From NCBI RefSeq assembly GCF_003096275.1, contig NZ_QENQ01000001.1, positions 2,166,731 through 2,230,730 on the forward strand: a stretch of 64,000 nt of DNA. The letters run 5' to 3'. Under the pieces are notes generated by a model. It made no database searches. It had not been told where the DNA came from and saw only the letters and a list, made by a program, of their open reading frames with translations. A program made the position numbers and the translations under genes. Positions 1 through 9,423 of this stretch are shown here, in pieces; position 1 is the first letter of the stretch, and the number at the start of each line of letters is the position of its first letter. The stretch is from Sphingomonas pokkalii. GTDB taxonomy: Bacteria > Pseudomonadota > Alphaproteobacteria > Sphingomonadales > Sphingomonadaceae.

Positions 1-389
1 CCCGGCGCTGCCGCCTGTACGCGCGCCACGAAATCCGCCGAAAGCGCATCGTCATTGTCGAGGCGGGTGGTGACGATCAGCGTCTCGCCGGGAGCAGCCA
101 GCGCGCGCACATCCTCGGCGATGCGCGCCTTGTCGAACATGGCGACATATAGCGGCGTGAAGTTGAAGATCTGGCGATCGCGCTCGATCCGTTCCTTGAA
201 CTCGGCGGGCGTATCCTTGTCGAAATAGATCAGCCAGTGGAAGTTGCGCTCGGTCTGCCCGGCGATGCTGGGCAGGCAGAACTGCTCGAAAAGACCGAAG
301 CGCCGATCGAGCCAGCCCGGCGAGTTGCGGATCGCGACCTCGCGGCCGGGGCTGGCGATGTTGAAGCGCGTCAGGATAACGTGAAGCAT
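1..389 (-). CDS. Putative rhamnosyltransferase-like glycosyltransferase (5' part, cut by window edge)
   Basis: The reading frame starts at an ATG at 389 and runs off the left edge, so only the first 129 residues are seen. The start reads MLHVILTRFNIASPGRE, followed by a WLDRRFGLFEQFCLPSI stretch, HWLIYFDKDTP, and a TTRLDNDDA motif with the acidic residues expected of a nucleotide-sugar site. This pattern matches the family annotated as putative rhamnosyl transferases (DUF3118 type), which are assumed to act on cell-surface glycans. That assignment comes from memory of the family, and the sugar donor and acceptor are unknown. No operon partner is visible; the neighbour at 664 points the other way. 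Confidence 0.7.
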   Translation of the reverse strand, partial: MLHVILTRFNIASPGREVAIRNSPGWLDRRFGLFEQFCLPSIAGQTERNFHWLIYFDKDTPAEFKERIERDRQIFNFTPLYVAMFDKARIAEDVRALAAPGETLIVTTRLDNDDALSADFVARVQAAAP

Positions 390-663
390 CGGTTCGTCAG
401 CCCTTGTCAGCGAAAAAGACGTGAAAGGAGTTCAGGCAGGCTCGCGCCCGCGGAACGCCCCCGTAAAGCCAATGGCACAAGGTGGATCGGGCGATCGACG
501 TCGCGCAGTGCACGGCTGCCAACCCCCCGATGGTTGCGCCCGGTTAACCGGTTAGGAAATTATCCCCAGCCGGGCAACAGCGGATTGCTGCACCGCGAAA
601 CCAATACAGGACAAAAGAACAAAACGACTTGCCGCTCAAGCGCCTCCGCCGTAACCAGCCCCC
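390..663. other. Divergent intergenic region
   Basis: This 274-base region separates the glycosyltransferase, read leftwards, from the EamA transporter, read rightwards, and should carry both promoters. The only structure seen is a 12-base perfect palindrome, CCGGTTAACCGG, at about 540-551, followed by a locally AT-richer stretch. No RNA gene or further coding frame is supported. Confidence 0.4.
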
Positions 664-1572
664 GTGTCCAATGCCCGCACCGATCGCGTCGCCACCGGCC
701 TTGCCCTGCGCCTGTTCGCGATCGCCTGCCTGGCGACCATGTCGGCCCTGATCAAACTGTCCGAAATCCGCGGCGCCAATCTGGCGGAGACGATGTTCCA
801 TCGCCAGCTATGGGCGGTGCCGCTGGTAACCCTCTGGGTGGCCGCGGGGCCAGGGCTGAAATCGCTGAAGACGCAGCGGTTCGGGGCGCATGTGTGGCGC
901 ACGGCCGTGGGCCTTACCGGCATGATCTTCACCTTCGGCGCGGTGGTGCTGCTGCCGCTGGCGGAAGCGCAGACCTTCCAGTTCACGGTTCCGATCTTCG
1001 CGACGCTGCTCGGCGCATTGCTGCTCCGCGAGCCGACGGGCTGGCATCGCTGGAGCGCCGTGATCGTCGGCTTCCTCGGCGTGCTGATCGTCGTGCAGCC
1101 GGGGCACCAGGCGATCCCGGTTTTCAGCGCGATCGTCGGCCTGCTCGCGGCGCTGTTCGTTGCGCTGGTGGCGATCACGCTACGCCAGATCGGGAAGACG
1201 GAGAGCGCAGGCACCACCGTCTTCTGGTTCTCCCTGCTATCGGTGCCGGTGCTGGGCGTGGTCTATATCTTCAACTTCCAGCACCACGATCCGGTCACCT
1301 GGGCGATCCTGATCGCCACGGGGCTGGTGGGCGGTGTCGGCCAGCTCGCGCTCACCGGCGCGATGCGCTTCGCCCCGGTCTCGGCGGTGGTGCCGATGGA
1401 CTATTCGGGGCTGATCTGGGCGACGCTGTATGGCTGGCTGCTGTTCGACATGTTCCCCACCTTTTCGACCTGGCTGGGCGCGCCGGTGATCATCGCCAGC
1501 GGCCTGTACATCGTCTATCGCGAACAGAAGCTGGCGCGCGGCCAGGCTAGCTACGCCGAAACGCCACTATGA
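664..1572 (+). CDS. EamA/DMT-superfamily transporter (10-TM exporter)
   Basis: This 302-residue polytopic membrane protein shows the two-fold EamA repeat: helices at about 12-30, 36-52, 72-88, 95-115 and 122-140, then a second set from about 150 to 295. Conserved-looking segments include the Glu-rich [12 protein letters not shown] loop after helix 4 and a matching region before [13 protein letters not shown]. Members of this family export amino acids, metabolites or drugs from the inner membrane; the substrate cannot be read from sequence. The start is a GTG with a weak ribosome site. The last 26 bases overlap the convergent methyltransferase gene. Confidence 0.8.
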   Translation: MSNARTDRVATGLALRLFAIACLATMSALIKLSEIRGANLAETMFHRQLWAVPLVTLWVAAGPGLKSLKTQRFGAHVWRTAVGLTGMIFTFGAVVLLPLAEAQTFQFTVPIFATLLGALLLREPTGWHRWSAVIVGFLGVLIVVQPGHQAIPVFSAIVGLLAALFVALVAITLRQIGKTESAGTTVFWFSLLSVPVLGVVYIFNFQHHDPVTWAILIATGLVGGVGQLALTGAMRFAPVSAVVPMDYSGLIWATLYGWLLFDMFPTFSTWLGAPVIIASGLYIVYREQKLARGQASYAETPL

Positions 1573-2176
1573 GGTTGTTGGCGGGCATCGCCACCCGTCG
1601 CTCGAACACCAGCCCCTGCGCCGCCGCGACCTCGACCACCGCCTCCAGCGTGCGCAATCCCCATTCCGGGTTGCGCGCGCGCAGCGACTGGTCGAACGCC
1701 TCGTTCGAGGGCGCCGTGGGCACATCTGCCTCGCGATAGGGGCCGTAGAGGATCAGCGGACCACCTGGCGGCAGCAGCCGCGCCGCCCCCACCATCAGCC
1801 CCAGCGTCGCGTCCCATGGACTGATATGGACCATGTTGATGCAGAGGATCGCGTCCGCGTGCGCGACCGGCCACTTGGCCGCTGCAGCATCGAGCGCGAC
1901 CGGCGGACGGACATTGGCCAGCCCCTCGCACCAGGAGGCGATCGAGGCGAGCGCATCGGGGTCCGGATCGCTCGGCTGCCATTCGAGGCGCGGGAAATGC
2001 TCGGCGAAATAGGCGCAATGCTCGCCGCTGCCGCTCGCCACTTCGAGCACCCGGCCGGCGGCGGGGAGCAACTCCCCGAGCATCGTCGCGATCGCCGCGC
2101 GGTTGCGCAGCGTCGCGGGGGCGTGGCGCCGCACACCTTCGGGCGGGGCCAGCCAGCTACGCTCGCGGTCGTTCAT
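1547..2176 (-). CDS. DUF938 family SAM-dependent methyltransferase
   Basis: This is a 209-residue soluble protein. The SAM-binding motif I is [19 protein letters not shown] at about 41-59, followed by an acidic SDPDPDA loop and, at motif [14 protein letters not shown]. The Trp/His signature fits the DUF938 methyltransferases, whose substrate is not established. The chosen ATG at 2176 overlaps the stop of the upstream membrane-protein gene by four bases (ATGA), so translation is probably coupled. A longer upstream frame lacks family similarity and was not used. The 3' end overlaps the EamA gene tail-to-tail. Confidence 0.8.
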   Translation of the reverse strand: MNDRERSWLAPPEGVRRHAPATLRNRAAIATMLGELLPAAGRVLEVASGSGEHCAYFAEHFPRLEWQPSDPDPDALASIASWCEGLANVRPPVALDAAAAKWPVAHADAILCINMVHISPWDATLGLMVGAARLLPPGGPLILYGPYREADVPTAPSNEAFDQSLRARNPEWGLRTLEAVVEVAAAQGLVFERRVAMPANNLIVAFRRS

Positions 2177-2676
2177 AGGGCGGCGCGCGCCCGGGCGAGC
2201 AGCCGCTTGCCCCGCAGGTACATCTCCACCCGCATCGCGCTGAACAGCCCCAGCGCCATCGCGCCGAAGGCCTGGGTCAACAGCATCACGTCGAGGTGCA
2301 GCGCCGAACCCTCGGCCTGACCGATGAACTTGATCGCGATCAGCGCGACGATGAACAGCAGCCCGCCGATCGACGCCTTCTGATTGAGCTGGTGCGTGAC
2401 GGGATCGACCGACAGCTGCATCAGCTTGCCCCGCTGCCACCCCAGCCCCGCGCCCACCGCTAGCGCAACGGCGCACAGCGCCCAGCCGCCAAGGCTCGGC
2501 TGCGCCTGGACGAACAGACTGGCGACAAGCAGTGCGTACAGGGTGGGGATGATCCATAGCCGCTCCAGGGTAAGCGGCCTTGCCTTCGACATGCGGCGGA
2601 TGCGGAGCGCGAGGATGAGGCCGATCACCAGGGCGGTGATGCCGTAGCGGATCAGGTGCGGCGTATCGAACTGCAT
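2173..2676 (-). CDS. Small membrane protein, CcdC/DUF1453-like
   Basis: This 167-residue protein has about five hydrophobic helices. The first is followed by a basic [18 protein letters not shown] segment, then a helix pair, a [16 protein letters not shown] loop and two more helices. This basic-loop pattern resembles the CcdC/DUF1453 family, which has no well-defined biochemical role. The ATG at 2676 was preferred to an in-frame ATG at 2709, because the longer form adds only a short hydrophilic tail before the first helix. The gene is coupled to the methyltransferase through an ATGA overlap, so the two form an operon. The assignment is tentative. Confidence 0.55.
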   Translation of the reverse strand: MQFDTPHLIRYGITALVIGLILALRIRRMSKARPLTLERLWIIPTLYALLVASLFVQAQPSLGGWALCAVALAVGAGLGWQRGKLMQLSVDPVTHQLNQKASIGGLLFIVALIAIKFIGQAEGSALHLDVMLLTQAFGAMALGLFSAMRVEMYLRGKRLLARARAAL

Positions 2677-2880
2677 GGCGGAGTCCCCAGAATCGATGCA
2701 GTGCAGCATAGGACGAAGTGCCGCGGGGTCAAAATGCTGTGGTGCTGATGCGGAAAACTCATGATCCGAGGACCTAATCTTTTTCGCGATATTTACCGTA
2801 GCGACCCACAGGCAAATATCACTTGAAAGGATAACTTACCGCGCGATAGGTTCCGACAAAGGCTCGGAGATTGTGCAAAC

Positions 2881-3591
2881 ATGGCTAGATGTACTGCGCC
2901 GTCCAGAGGACATCGATCAGCAGCGGCGGCTGCGAATTGCCCTGCCTGCGCTGGTCGTTCAAGAGGCTATAGCTACGGTGGATACGGCGGTTACAGCAGC
3001 TACGGGAGCTACAGTCCGCCCCCGTCACCGTCTTCATATTCATCTTCGTCAGGTGGAAGCGGGCGGCGTAGCTCAAAACCTCGCTGGTCCCCCTCAGGTT
3101 CCGGCGCGTGGTATACGCCAGAAGAGGTACGGGCGCTGACGCCAGTTCGAGACGAGGTCGAGAGCCTCGCCGTTTCTCAGCCTGACCTGCGAGATGTTTT
3201 CCTGTGCCACGCGTGGGACGATCGACAGGGGGCAGCTAAAGACCTTCATGACCTACTTGAAGCGCGAGGCGTTCGGGTGTGGTTTAGCGAAAAAGACCTT
3301 GGCCTTGGCGTGCCGATGATGCGTGCAATCGACAAGGGACTGATCAACTCCCGAGTTGGTATTGTGCTGGTGACGCCCGCAATGCTGCGGCGGCTTCCGG
3401 CTGAGGGGGTCGCTGACAAGGAGCTTTCGGCTCTGCTACGGAGGGAGCGCCTGGTCCCGGTCGTGCACGGGACGACTTACGAAGAGCTTGAAAAGGTCAG
3501 CATCCTGCTCGCGTCTCGGGCTGGGCTAAGCACCTCCGAAGAGTCTATGGCGGCGGTCGCGACGAAGATCGCTGAATTGGTCGCTGCTTAG
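2881..3591 (+). CDS. TIR-domain protein with N-terminal putative zinc knuckle and Gly/Tyr/Ser-rich linker
   Basis: The protein has 236 residues. The N-terminus carries C4, H11, C20 and C23 in a CTAPSRGH...CPAC arrangement that could bind zinc. Residues 24-75 are a low-complexity Gly/Tyr/Ser/Pro linker with regularly spaced tyrosines (Y30, 32, 35, 38, 41, 44). The TIR domain starts at about 105 with DVFLCHAWDDR and includes a GVRVWFSEKDLGLG loop. E181 in ADKELSAL lies where NAD-cleaving bacterial TIR domains keep their catalytic glutamate. Many such proteins are antiphage NADases or signalling enzymes, but the role here is inferred. No partner effector (SIR2, SLOG, TPR) lies nearby. A GGAGA sits about 10 bases before the ATG. 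Local GC is lower than in the flanks, and a toxin-antitoxin pair follows. Confidence 0.8.
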   Translation: MARCTAPSRGHRSAAAAANCPACAGRSRGYSYGGYGGYSSYGSYSPPPSPSSYSSSSGGSGRRSSKPRWSPSGSGAWYTPEEVRALTPVRDEVESLAVSQPDLRDVFLCHAWDDRQGAAKDLHDLLEARGVRVWFSEKDLGLGVPMMRAIDKGLINSRVGIVLVTPAMLRRLPAEGVADKELSALLRRERLVPVVHGTTYEELEKVSILLASRAGLSTSEESMAAVATKIAELVAA

Positions 3592-3678
3592 TCAGTAAGT
3601 TAGACGGACTGGCACAGGCCTCAAGCCCGCCGGCAGCCGCAAATCACACCCATTCGCCACCTCTCTCACCGCCAGCAA

Positions 3679-4065
3679 CTACCAAAGGCGCTTCACAGCA
3701 AACCCATCAAACAGCGCCTCCTTGGAAATCAGCACCATATCTTCGACCTGTGCCTGCGCGATCAGCAGGCGATCGAACGGGTCCTTGTGGGCGATGTGCA
3801 TTTCCCCCGCCCGCCGCGCGTGCTGGAGGCTGATCGGCAATTCCGCGAAGCCCTGCCCGGCGACGATTGCCTCGAAGTCCTGCGCCAGCAGCGCAGCGCC
3901 CGCGAGCTTGCCGATGCGGAACTTCGTTGCCACCTCCATGGCAGAGGCCGCGCTGACGAAGATGGCATTCGCACGATCGGCGATCGCTTCGCGGGCATTC
4001 GGGCCCAGCGCCGCGTCGCCGGCCAGCCACCAGATCAGCGCATGCGTATCGAGCAGGAACCTCAC
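3679..4065 (-). CDS. vapC: Type II toxin, VapC-like PIN-domain ribonuclease
   Basis: This 128-residue PIN-domain protein begins VRFLLDTHALIWWLAGD. The acidic catalytic set is visible: D6, E44 (in SAMEVATKF), D95 and D98 (in HKDPFDRLL). The family cleaves RNA, often tRNA, when freed from its antitoxin. The start is a GTG at 4065 overlapping the antitoxin stop by four bases (GTGA). A longer frame reaching 4161 would overlap the antitoxin gene and was rejected. The length and the SKEALFDGF near the C-terminus match the VapC subgroup usually paired with Phd/YefM antitoxins. Confidence 0.88.
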   Translation of the reverse strand: MRFLLDTHALIWWLAGDAALGPNAREAIADRANAIFVSAASAMEVATKFRIGKLAGAALLAQDFEAIVAGQGFAELPISLQHARRAGEMHIAHKDPFDRLLIAQAQVEDMVLISKEALFDGFAVKRLW

Positions 4066-4295
4066 CCGAGGTTCCACCCGCCCAGTTCCTCGTCCGGCAG
4101 CGGATCGTCGAAACGCGCGTCGATCGTGATCTTCCCGCGCAGGGCGCCGAATTCGCGCCATCCCTGGGGGTGCACGGGCACGAGCCGCACGACCGGCACG
4201 TTGCCGCGCGCGATCACGACCTCGCAGCCCGCCAGTGCCTCGGCGATCAGGCGGGAGAGGTTGGTCTTGGCATCGTGGACGGTGAACTGCGCCAT
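4062..4295 (-). CDS. Type II antitoxin, Phd/YefM family
   Basis: This 77-residue protein opens MAQFTVHDAKTNLSRLIAEA, the characteristic Phd/YefM DNA-binding fold, followed by GCEVVIARGNVPVVRLVPV. The acidic, tryptophan-containing C-terminal tail (DPLPDEELGGWNLG) is the expected toxin-binding part. Such antitoxins bind the PIN toxin and repress their own operon; an operator would lie in the bases just upstream of 4295. The gene is first in the pair and translationally coupled to the toxin. Confidence 0.9.
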   Translation of the reverse strand: MAQFTVHDAKTNLSRLIAEALAGCEVVIARGNVPVVRLVPVHPQGWREFGALRGKITIDARFDDPLPDEELGGWNLG

Positions 4296-4399
4296 GCGGC
4301 GTCTCCTTCGGAGGGAAGGTAGCTAACCTGCTTAGCTAAGGCAAGGTTGCGGCTGTTCGCGTCGCCCCATATCCTGGGCGCCGTATCTACATCCTTGGT

Positions 4400-4532
4400 C
4401 ACCCTCACCCTTCCGCCGCTTCGCGGCTCCCTCCCTCTCCCAAGGGGAGAGAGAGCGTGGCGTCCCTCCTCCCTCTCCCCTTGGGAGAGGGAAGGGGCCC
4501 GCCGCCGAAGGCGGTGGGAAGGGTGAGGGTGG
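4400..4532. repeat. Paired palindromic repeat, family A
   Basis: Two units lie head to head. Each has a stem of the type CTCTCCCCTTGGGAGAG, a second variable stem (GCCGCTTCGCGGC in one, GCCGCCGAAGGCGG in the other), and an arm containing CACCCTCACCCTTCC or its complement. The same composite unit recurs at 32041-32187 inside glyS. The layout resembles BIME/REP elements, but no transposase lies nearby. It fills most of the gap between the antitoxin gene and the gcv operon end. Confidence 0.8.
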
Positions 4533-4555
4533 CTAGGGCCGCACGCCCCCAAGAC

Positions 4556-4603
4556 GCAAAACGCCGACTGGAAGCGAAGGGCTTCCAGTCGGCGTGTGCG
4601 ACC
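4556..4603 (-). terminator. Rho-independent terminator of the gcv operon
   Basis: A perfect 14-base-pair stem (CGCCGACTGGAAGC at 4562-4575 with its complement at 4581-4594) has a five-base loop. On the minus strand it is followed by TTTTGCGTCTT. It lies about 35 bases after the gcvPB stop, in the correct orientation. Confidence 0.85.
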
Positions 4604-4628
4604 CTCTTGGGGGGTAATGGGTCGGGGC

Positions 4629-6203
4629 TTACTCGGCCGCTTCGGCCGGTGCCGCGTCCTTGTAGGCCAGCACCGGCTTGCGCGCGGCGAGCGTCTCGTC
4701 GAGGCGGCGGCGGGGGGCGAAGTGGGGGGCGCTCTTCAGCGCCGGCTCGCCGTTGCGGGCACGCGCGGCAACCGAGCGGAACGCGCCGATGAACTGGTCC
4801 AGCGCCGCCTTGCTCTCGGTCTCGGTCGGCTCGACCAGCATCGCGCCATGGACGACCAGCGGGAAGTACACCGTCATCGGGTGATAGCTCTCGTCGATCA
4901 GCCCCTTGGCGATGTCGAGCGTCGAGAAGCCCTCTGCCAGGCCCTTGTCGCTGAAGATCGCCTCATGCATGCACGGGCCGGACTTGGCGAAGGGCGCGTC
5001 GAGCACGTCCTCCATCGAACGCAGCACATAGTTGGCGTTGAGCACCGAATCCTCGGCGACCTGGCGCAGGCCGTCGGCACCGTGGCTGAGGATATAGGTC
5101 AGCGCGCGGGTGAACATGCCCATCTGGCCGTGGAAGGCGGTCATGCGGCCGAAGGTGCCGGCATGATGCTCCTCGGCATTCTCCTCCTCGACGAGGCGAT
5201 AACCGTCCGCCGTCTTCTCGACGAACGGCAGCGGCGCATAGGGCGCCAGCGCAGCCGACAGCACGACGGGGCCCGAACCCGGGCCGCCGCCGCCATGCGG
5301 GGTGGAGAAGGTCTTGTGCAGGTTGATGTGCATCGCATCGACGCCGAGGTCGCCCGGGCGCACCCGGCCGACGATCGCGTTGAAGTTGGCGCCGTCGCAA
5401 TAGACATAGCCGCCGGCGGCATGGACCGCGTCGGAAATGTCCTTGAGGTCCGGCTCGAACAGCCCGCAGGTGTTCGGGTTGGTGATCATCACGCCGGCGA
5501 TGTCCGGTCCCAGCCGCGCCTTGAGCGCCGCCACGTCGACCCGGCCCTCCGGCGTTGCGGGGATGTCCTCCACCGCGAAGCCGGCGAACGCCGCCGTCGC
5601 CGGGTTGGTGCCGTGCGCGCTCTCCGGCACCAGCATGATCCGGCGCGCGGTCTCGCCCTTGGCGTCGAGCGCGGCGCGGATCGCCAGCACGCCGCAGAGT
5701 TCGCCGTGGGCGCCGGCCTTGGGGCTCATCGCCACCGCCTGCATCCCGGTCAGCGTGATCAGCCAGTGCGCGAGCTGGTCGATCGCCTCCAGCGCGCCCT
5801 GCACGGTATCGACCGGCTGGAGCGGGTGGATGTCGGCGAAGCCCGGCAGGCGCGCCATCCGCTCGTTGAGGCGCGGATTGTGCTTCATCGTGCAGCTGCC
5901 CAGCGGGAACAGGCCGAGGTCGATGGCGTAGTTCTGGCGGCTGAGGCGGGTATAGTGGCGGACCGTCTCCGGCTCGGACAGGCCCGGCAGGCCGATGGCC
6001 TTCGAGCGCTCCATGCCGGCCAGGCGCGACTTGCCCGCGGGGGCCTCGCCGAAATCGACGCCGGTGGTGTCGGCCGAACCGATCTCGAAGATCAGCGCCT
6101 CTTCCAGCATCAGCGCGCGGTTGCCGGTGAAGGTGCCCTCGGCGCTCTCGCCGCCCTGCGACGGCGTGGTGGGGCGCCAGCCCGACGGATTGATCGTGCT
6201 CAT
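4629..6203 (-). CDS. gcvPB: Glycine dehydrogenase (decarboxylating) subunit 2, P-protein
   Basis: This 524-residue subunit, with GcvPA, forms the PLP-dependent P-protein that decarboxylates glycine and passes the aminomethyl group to lipoyl-GcvH. The PLP lysine lies in [19 protein letters not shown]. Other family landmarks are [33 protein letters not shown] and [12 protein letters not shown]. Length fits the split P-protein form. The ATG at 6203 overlaps the gcvPA stop by four bases, so the two subunits are coupled. The gene is last in the operon and is followed by a strong terminator. Confidence 0.97.
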   Translation of the reverse strand: MSTINPSGWRPTTPSQGGESAEGTFTGNRALMLEEALIFEIGSADTTGVDFGEAPAGKSRLAGMERSKAIGLPGLSEPETVRHYTRLSRQNYAIDLGLFPLGSCTMKHNPRLNERMARLPGFADIHPLQPVDTVQGALEAIDQLAHWLITLTGMQAVAMSPKAGAHGELCGVLAIRAALDAKGETARRIMLVPESAHGTNPATAAFAGFAVEDIPATPEGRVDVAALKARLGPDIAGVMITNPNTCGLFEPDLKDISDAVHAAGGYVYCDGANFNAIVGRVRPGDLGVDAMHINLHKTFSTPHGGGGPGSGPVVLSAALAPYAPLPFVEKTADGYRLVEEENAEEHHAGTFGRMTAFHGQMGMFTRALTYILSHGADGLRQVAEDSVLNANYVLRSMEDVLDAPFAKSGPCMHEAIFSDKGLAEGFSTLDIAKGLIDESYHPMTVYFPLVVHGAMLVEPTETESKAALDQFIGAFRSVAARARNGEPALKSAPHFAPRRRLDETLAARKPVLAYKDAAPAEAAE

Positions 6204-7558
6204 GCCAGCACCTCCTCGAGTGCGGAGGCAAGCGTCTCGACGTCCTCCTCCGTGGTGGTTTCGGTGACCGCGACGACGAGGCCGTTCTGCAATTCCTCGA
6301 CGCCGGGGTACAGGCGGCCGAGCGACACGCCGGCCAGGATGCCCTTGTCGGCCAGCTGGCGGACGACCGGGCGCGCTTCCTTCGACAGCTTCAGGGTGAA
6401 TTCGTTGAAGAACCGGTCGGTGACCAGCTCCACCCCATCCACTTCGGCCAGGCGATCGGCGGCGGCGCTCGCGCCGACATGGTTGAGCTCGGCAAGCTGG
6501 CGCAGGCCCTTCTCGCCCAGTAGCGTCATGTGCACCGACATGGCGAGCGCGCACAGCACCGAGCTGGTGCAGATGTTCGACGTCGCCTTTTCGCGACGGA
6601 TATGCTGCTCGCGGGTGGAGAGCGTCAGCACGAAGCCGCGCTTGCCGCTGGCGTCCACCGTCTCGCCGCAGAGGCGGCCCGGCATCTGGCGGACCAGCTT
6701 TTCCGAGCAGGCGAACAGGCCGACATAGGGCCCGCCGAACTGCAGGCCGACGCCGAGCGACTGGCCCTCGCCGACGACGATGTCCGCGCCCATCTCGCCC
6801 GGCGCCCGAATCGCGCCCAGCGCCACCGGCTCGGTGACGACGGCGATCAGCAGCGCCTTCTTGGCGTGGCAGGCGTCGGCCAGCGCCGACATGTCCTCGA
6901 TGCGGCCGAGAATGTCGGGATACTGGACGACGACGCACGAGGTGTCGGCGTCGATCGCGTTGATCAGGTCGAGCGTGTCGGGCTCGGGGCTGAAGGTCGG
7001 CACGCCAGTGACCAGCTGGTCGCCGGTGAAGCGCGCCATCGTCTTGGCGACCGAGACATAATGCGGGTGCAGGCCGCCCGAGAGGATCGCCTTGCCGCGC
7101 TTGGTGACGCGCCGCGCCATCGAGATTGCCTCCCAGCACGCGGTCGAGCCGTCGTACATCGAGGCGTTGGCGACGTCGCAGCCCAGCAGCCGGGCGATCT
7201 GGCTCTGGAACTCGAACATCATCTGCAGCGTGCCCTGCGCGATTTCCGGCTGGTAGGGCGTGTAGGCGGTGAGGAACTCGCCGCGCTGGATGAGGTGGTC
7301 GACCGAGGCCGGCACATGGTGGCGATAGGCCCCTGCCCCCAGGAAGAACGGCGCCTCACCGGCGGCGATGTTCTTGCGCGCGAGCGCGGTCATGTGGCGT
7401 TCGACCGCGAGTTCCGACGCATGCATCGGCAGGCCGGCGATCGGCCCGCTCAGGCGGGCGCTTTCGGGCACGTCGACGAACAGATCGTCGATCGACTGGG
7501 CGCCGATCGTGCCAAGCATCGCCTGACGGTCGGCCGGGGTAAGGGGCAGGTAGCGCAT
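6200..7558 (-). CDS. gcvPA: Glycine dehydrogenase (decarboxylating) subunit 1, P-protein
   Basis: This 452-residue subunit lacks the PLP lysine, as expected for the N-terminal half of the split P-protein. It begins [15 protein letters not shown] and includes [34 protein letters not shown] and [14 protein letters not shown], all typical landmarks. It partners the GcvPB subunit encoded immediately downstream with an ATGA overlap. Upstream, a 260-base stretch of palindromic repeats separates it from gcvH, unusually long for this operon. Confidence 0.97.
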   Translation of the reverse strand: MRYLPLTPADRQAMLGTIGAQSIDDLFVDVPESARLSGPIAGLPMHASELAVERHMTALARKNIAAGEAPFFLGAGAYRHHVPASVDHLIQRGEFLTAYTPYQPEIAQGTLQMMFEFQSQIARLLGCDVANASMYDGSTACWEAISMARRVTKRGKAILSGGLHPHYVSVAKTMARFTGDQLVTGVPTFSPEPDTLDLINAIDADTSCVVVQYPDILGRIEDMSALADACHAKKALLIAVVTEPVALGAIRAPGEMGADIVVGEGQSLGVGLQFGGPYVGLFACSEKLVRQMPGRLCGETVDASGKRGFVLTLSTREQHIRREKATSNICTSSVLCALAMSVHMTLLGEKGLRQLAELNHVGASAAADRLAEVDGVELVTDRFFNEFTLKLSKEARPVVRQLADKGILAGVSLGRLYPGVEELQNGLVVAVTETTTEEDVETLASALEEVLA

Positions 7559-7568
7559 CGACTGTCCT

Positions 7569-7812
7569 ACTCCCCTCCCGCGTGCGGGAGGGGTTGGGGG
7601 TGGGCGCCCGCCATCCGCGGGCCTTTTGGTTTGGGGAGGGTTCTGGCCCGCCCCAGCGTTCCTCCCTTGCGGAGGAGAAATTCGATCCCCCCTGCTTCTC
7701 CCCTCCCGCGTGCGGGAGGGGCCGGGGGTGGGCGCCCGCTATCCTCGGGCGGCCCCTCAGGAGGAGAGCGTGGGCCCACCCCCTGCCCCCTCCCGCACGC
7801 GGGAGGGGGAAA
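7569..7812. repeat. Palindromic repeat cluster, family B (three units)
   Basis: Units at about 7570-7613 and 7697-7740 share a CCCTCCCGCGTGCGGGAGGG stem followed by GGGGGTGGGCGCCCGC. A third, inverted unit at about 7770-7811 carries CCCACCCCCTGCCCCCTCCC and the same stem. The last two form a large inverted pair. The cluster fills the whole gap between gcvH and gcvPA inside one operon. The same family recurs at 9702-9815. Confidence 0.8.
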
Positions 7813-7819
7813 GGTCAGA

Positions 7820-8191
7820 TCACAGCTTGCTCACGAACGCCTGGTACTTCGCCTCGTTCATCAGGCCTTCCAGCTCGCTCTCGTCGCTCAGCGTCATCTT
7901 GAAGAACCAGCCTTCGCCTTCCGGATCCTCGTTCACCAGCGCAGGGTTGTCGGCGAGGTCTTCATTGCCCTCGACAACGGTGCCCGACACCGGCGCATAG
8001 ACGTCCGACGCCGCCTTCACGCTCTCGACGACGGCGGCATCGTCGCCCTTGCTCAGTTCCTTGCCCTCATCGGGCACCTCGACGAACACGATGTCGCCGA
8101 GCTGGCTCTGGGCATATTCGGTGATGCCGACCGTCGCGACGTCGCCGTCGACTTCGATCCACTCATGGTCTTCGGTAAAATAACGGCTCAT
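7820..8191 (-). CDS. gcvH: Glycine cleavage system H protein
   Basis: This 123-residue lipoyl carrier shuttles the aminomethyl group from P-protein to T-protein. The lipoylated lysine is K59 in [17 protein letters not shown]. The N-terminus [20 protein letters not shown] is typical. The ATG at 8191 lies one base after the gcvT stop, with an AGGGAG ribosome site inside the end of gcvT; the longer frame to 8302 would run through gcvT. Lipoylation depends on octanoyl transfer by LipB, whose gene lies at 53762 in this window. Confidence 0.97.
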   Translation of the reverse strand: MSRYFTEDHEWIEVDGDVATVGITEYAQSQLGDIVFVEVPDEGKELSKGDDAAVVESVKAASDVYAPVSGTVVEGNEDLADNPALVNEDPEGEGWFFKMTLSDESELEGLMNEAKYQAFVSKL

Positions 8192-8192
8192 G

Positions 8193-9356
8193 TCACGCTC
8201 CCTTTCGGACATAGCGGTGGGGGACGAAGGGCATTGCCACAACTTCCGCGGAGTGCTGCTTGCCCCGCTGGACAAGCGTAATCTTGGTGCCGGCCGCTGC
8301 AAGTGCGGCAGGTACGTACGCCATCGCGATCGGCTTCTGCACCGAGGGCGCGAACCCGCCCGAAGTGACCTTGCCGACTTCCGCGCCCGAGGCGTCGACC
8401 ACCGCCGCGCCCTCGCGCACCGGTTGGCGGCCCTCGACGATCAGCCCGACGCGCTTCATGGCACTTCCCTGCTCGCGCTCGGCGAGAATGCGCTCGGCAC
8501 CGGCGAAGCCACCTTCCTCGCGGCGGCGCTTGGACAGCGCGAAGCCAAGATCAGCGGCGACCGGCGTGGTCTCGAGATCGAGGTCGTGGCCATAGAGCGG
8601 CAGGCCGGCCTCCAGGCGCAGCGAATCGCGCGCGCCCAGGCCGATCGGTTTCACTTCGGGCTGCGCGGTGAGCGCGTCGGCGAACGCTTCGGCCGCCTCG
8701 CCCGGCAGCGAGATCTCGTAGCCGTCCTCGCCGGTATAGCCCGAGCGGCTGACCCAAAGCGGGTTGCCGTTCCACTCAAAGGCGGCGGCGGTCATGAACA
8801 CCAGCTTCTCGACGCCCGGCAGCACGCGGGCGAGCGCGGTGACCGCTTCCGGCCCCTGCAGCGCCAGCAGCGCCTGGTCTTCCAGATGGTTGATCGTCAC
8901 TTCGTCGGGCAGGAATTCGCGGAACACGCCGAGATCGTCCCACTTGGTCGCGCCGTTGACGACCATGTAGATCGTGCCGCCGTCGATCTCGAAGGCGTTG
9001 TCGGCGGGCAGGCGGGTCATCATCAGGTCGTCATGGATGCCGCCCTCTTCGCTGAGCAGCAGCGAATAGCGCATCCGGCCCTCGCCCAGGCCCTTCACGT
9101 CGCCCGGCAGCAGCTTTTCGAGCCCCGCATCGAACTCGACGCCCGAGAAGAGCAGCTGGCCCATATGGCTGACGTCGAACAGCCCGGCATGCTCGCGCGT
9201 CCACAGATGCTCGGCCATGATGCCTTCATACTGGACCGGCATCGCATAGCCCGCGAACGGCACCATCCGGCCGCCGCGCGCGCGGTGCCAGGCGTCGAGC
9301 GGCAGCGTCTCGATCGGCGTTTCGGTTTCGGCGGTGGCGTCGAGGGTCTCGCTCAT
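8193..9356 (-). CDS. gcvT: Glycine cleavage system T protein (aminomethyltransferase)
   Basis: This 387-residue tetrahydrofolate-dependent enzyme releases ammonia and forms methylene-THF from aminomethyl-GcvH. Landmarks are [30 protein letters not shown], the folate-site [34 protein letters not shown] and the C-terminal barrel ending [10 protein letters not shown]. The first 25 residues form an acidic extension ([15 protein letters not shown]) before the conserved start; no better internal start is visible. It is first in the operon, 67 bases downstream of the glycine riboswitch. Confidence 0.97.
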   Translation of the reverse strand: MSETLDATAETETPIETLPLDAWHRARGGRMVPFAGYAMPVQYEGIMAEHLWTREHAGLFDVSHMGQLLFSGVEFDAGLEKLLPGDVKGLGEGRMRYSLLLSEEGGIHDDLMMTRLPADNAFEIDGGTIYMVVNGATKWDDLGVFREFLPDEVTINHLEDQALLALQGPEAVTALARVLPGVEKLVFMTAAAFEWNGNPLWVSRSGYTGEDGYEISLPGEAAEAFADALTAQPEVKPIGLGARDSLRLEAGLPLYGHDLDLETTPVAADLGFALSKRRREEGGFAGAERILAEREQGSAMKRVGLIVEGRQPVREGAAVVDASGAEVGKVTSGGFAPSVQKPIAMAYVPAALAAAGTKITLVQRGKQHSAEVVAMPFVPHRYVRKGA

Positions 9357-9423
9357 GGGGCACTCCGGGCATCAAGGGTTTCAATGACGCGCATGGAGCA
9401 GACCGCTCCCCGCAGCACCATCG

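Noticed and set aside
3679..4161. A longer VapC beginning inside the antitoxin gene
   Set aside because: The GTG at 4065 overlaps the antitoxin stop by four bases and gives the standard PIN start; the extension is antitoxin DNA in another frame.
4596..6728. A long plus-strand open frame over gcvPB and gcvPA
   Set aside because: It is the complement of two well-identified genes and has no ribosome site or recognisable domain.
7820..8302. A longer gcvH beginning upstream of 8191
   Set aside because: The extra residues lie in the end of gcvT in another frame; the ATG at 8191 has a strong ribosome site and the canonical [11 protein letters not shown] start.
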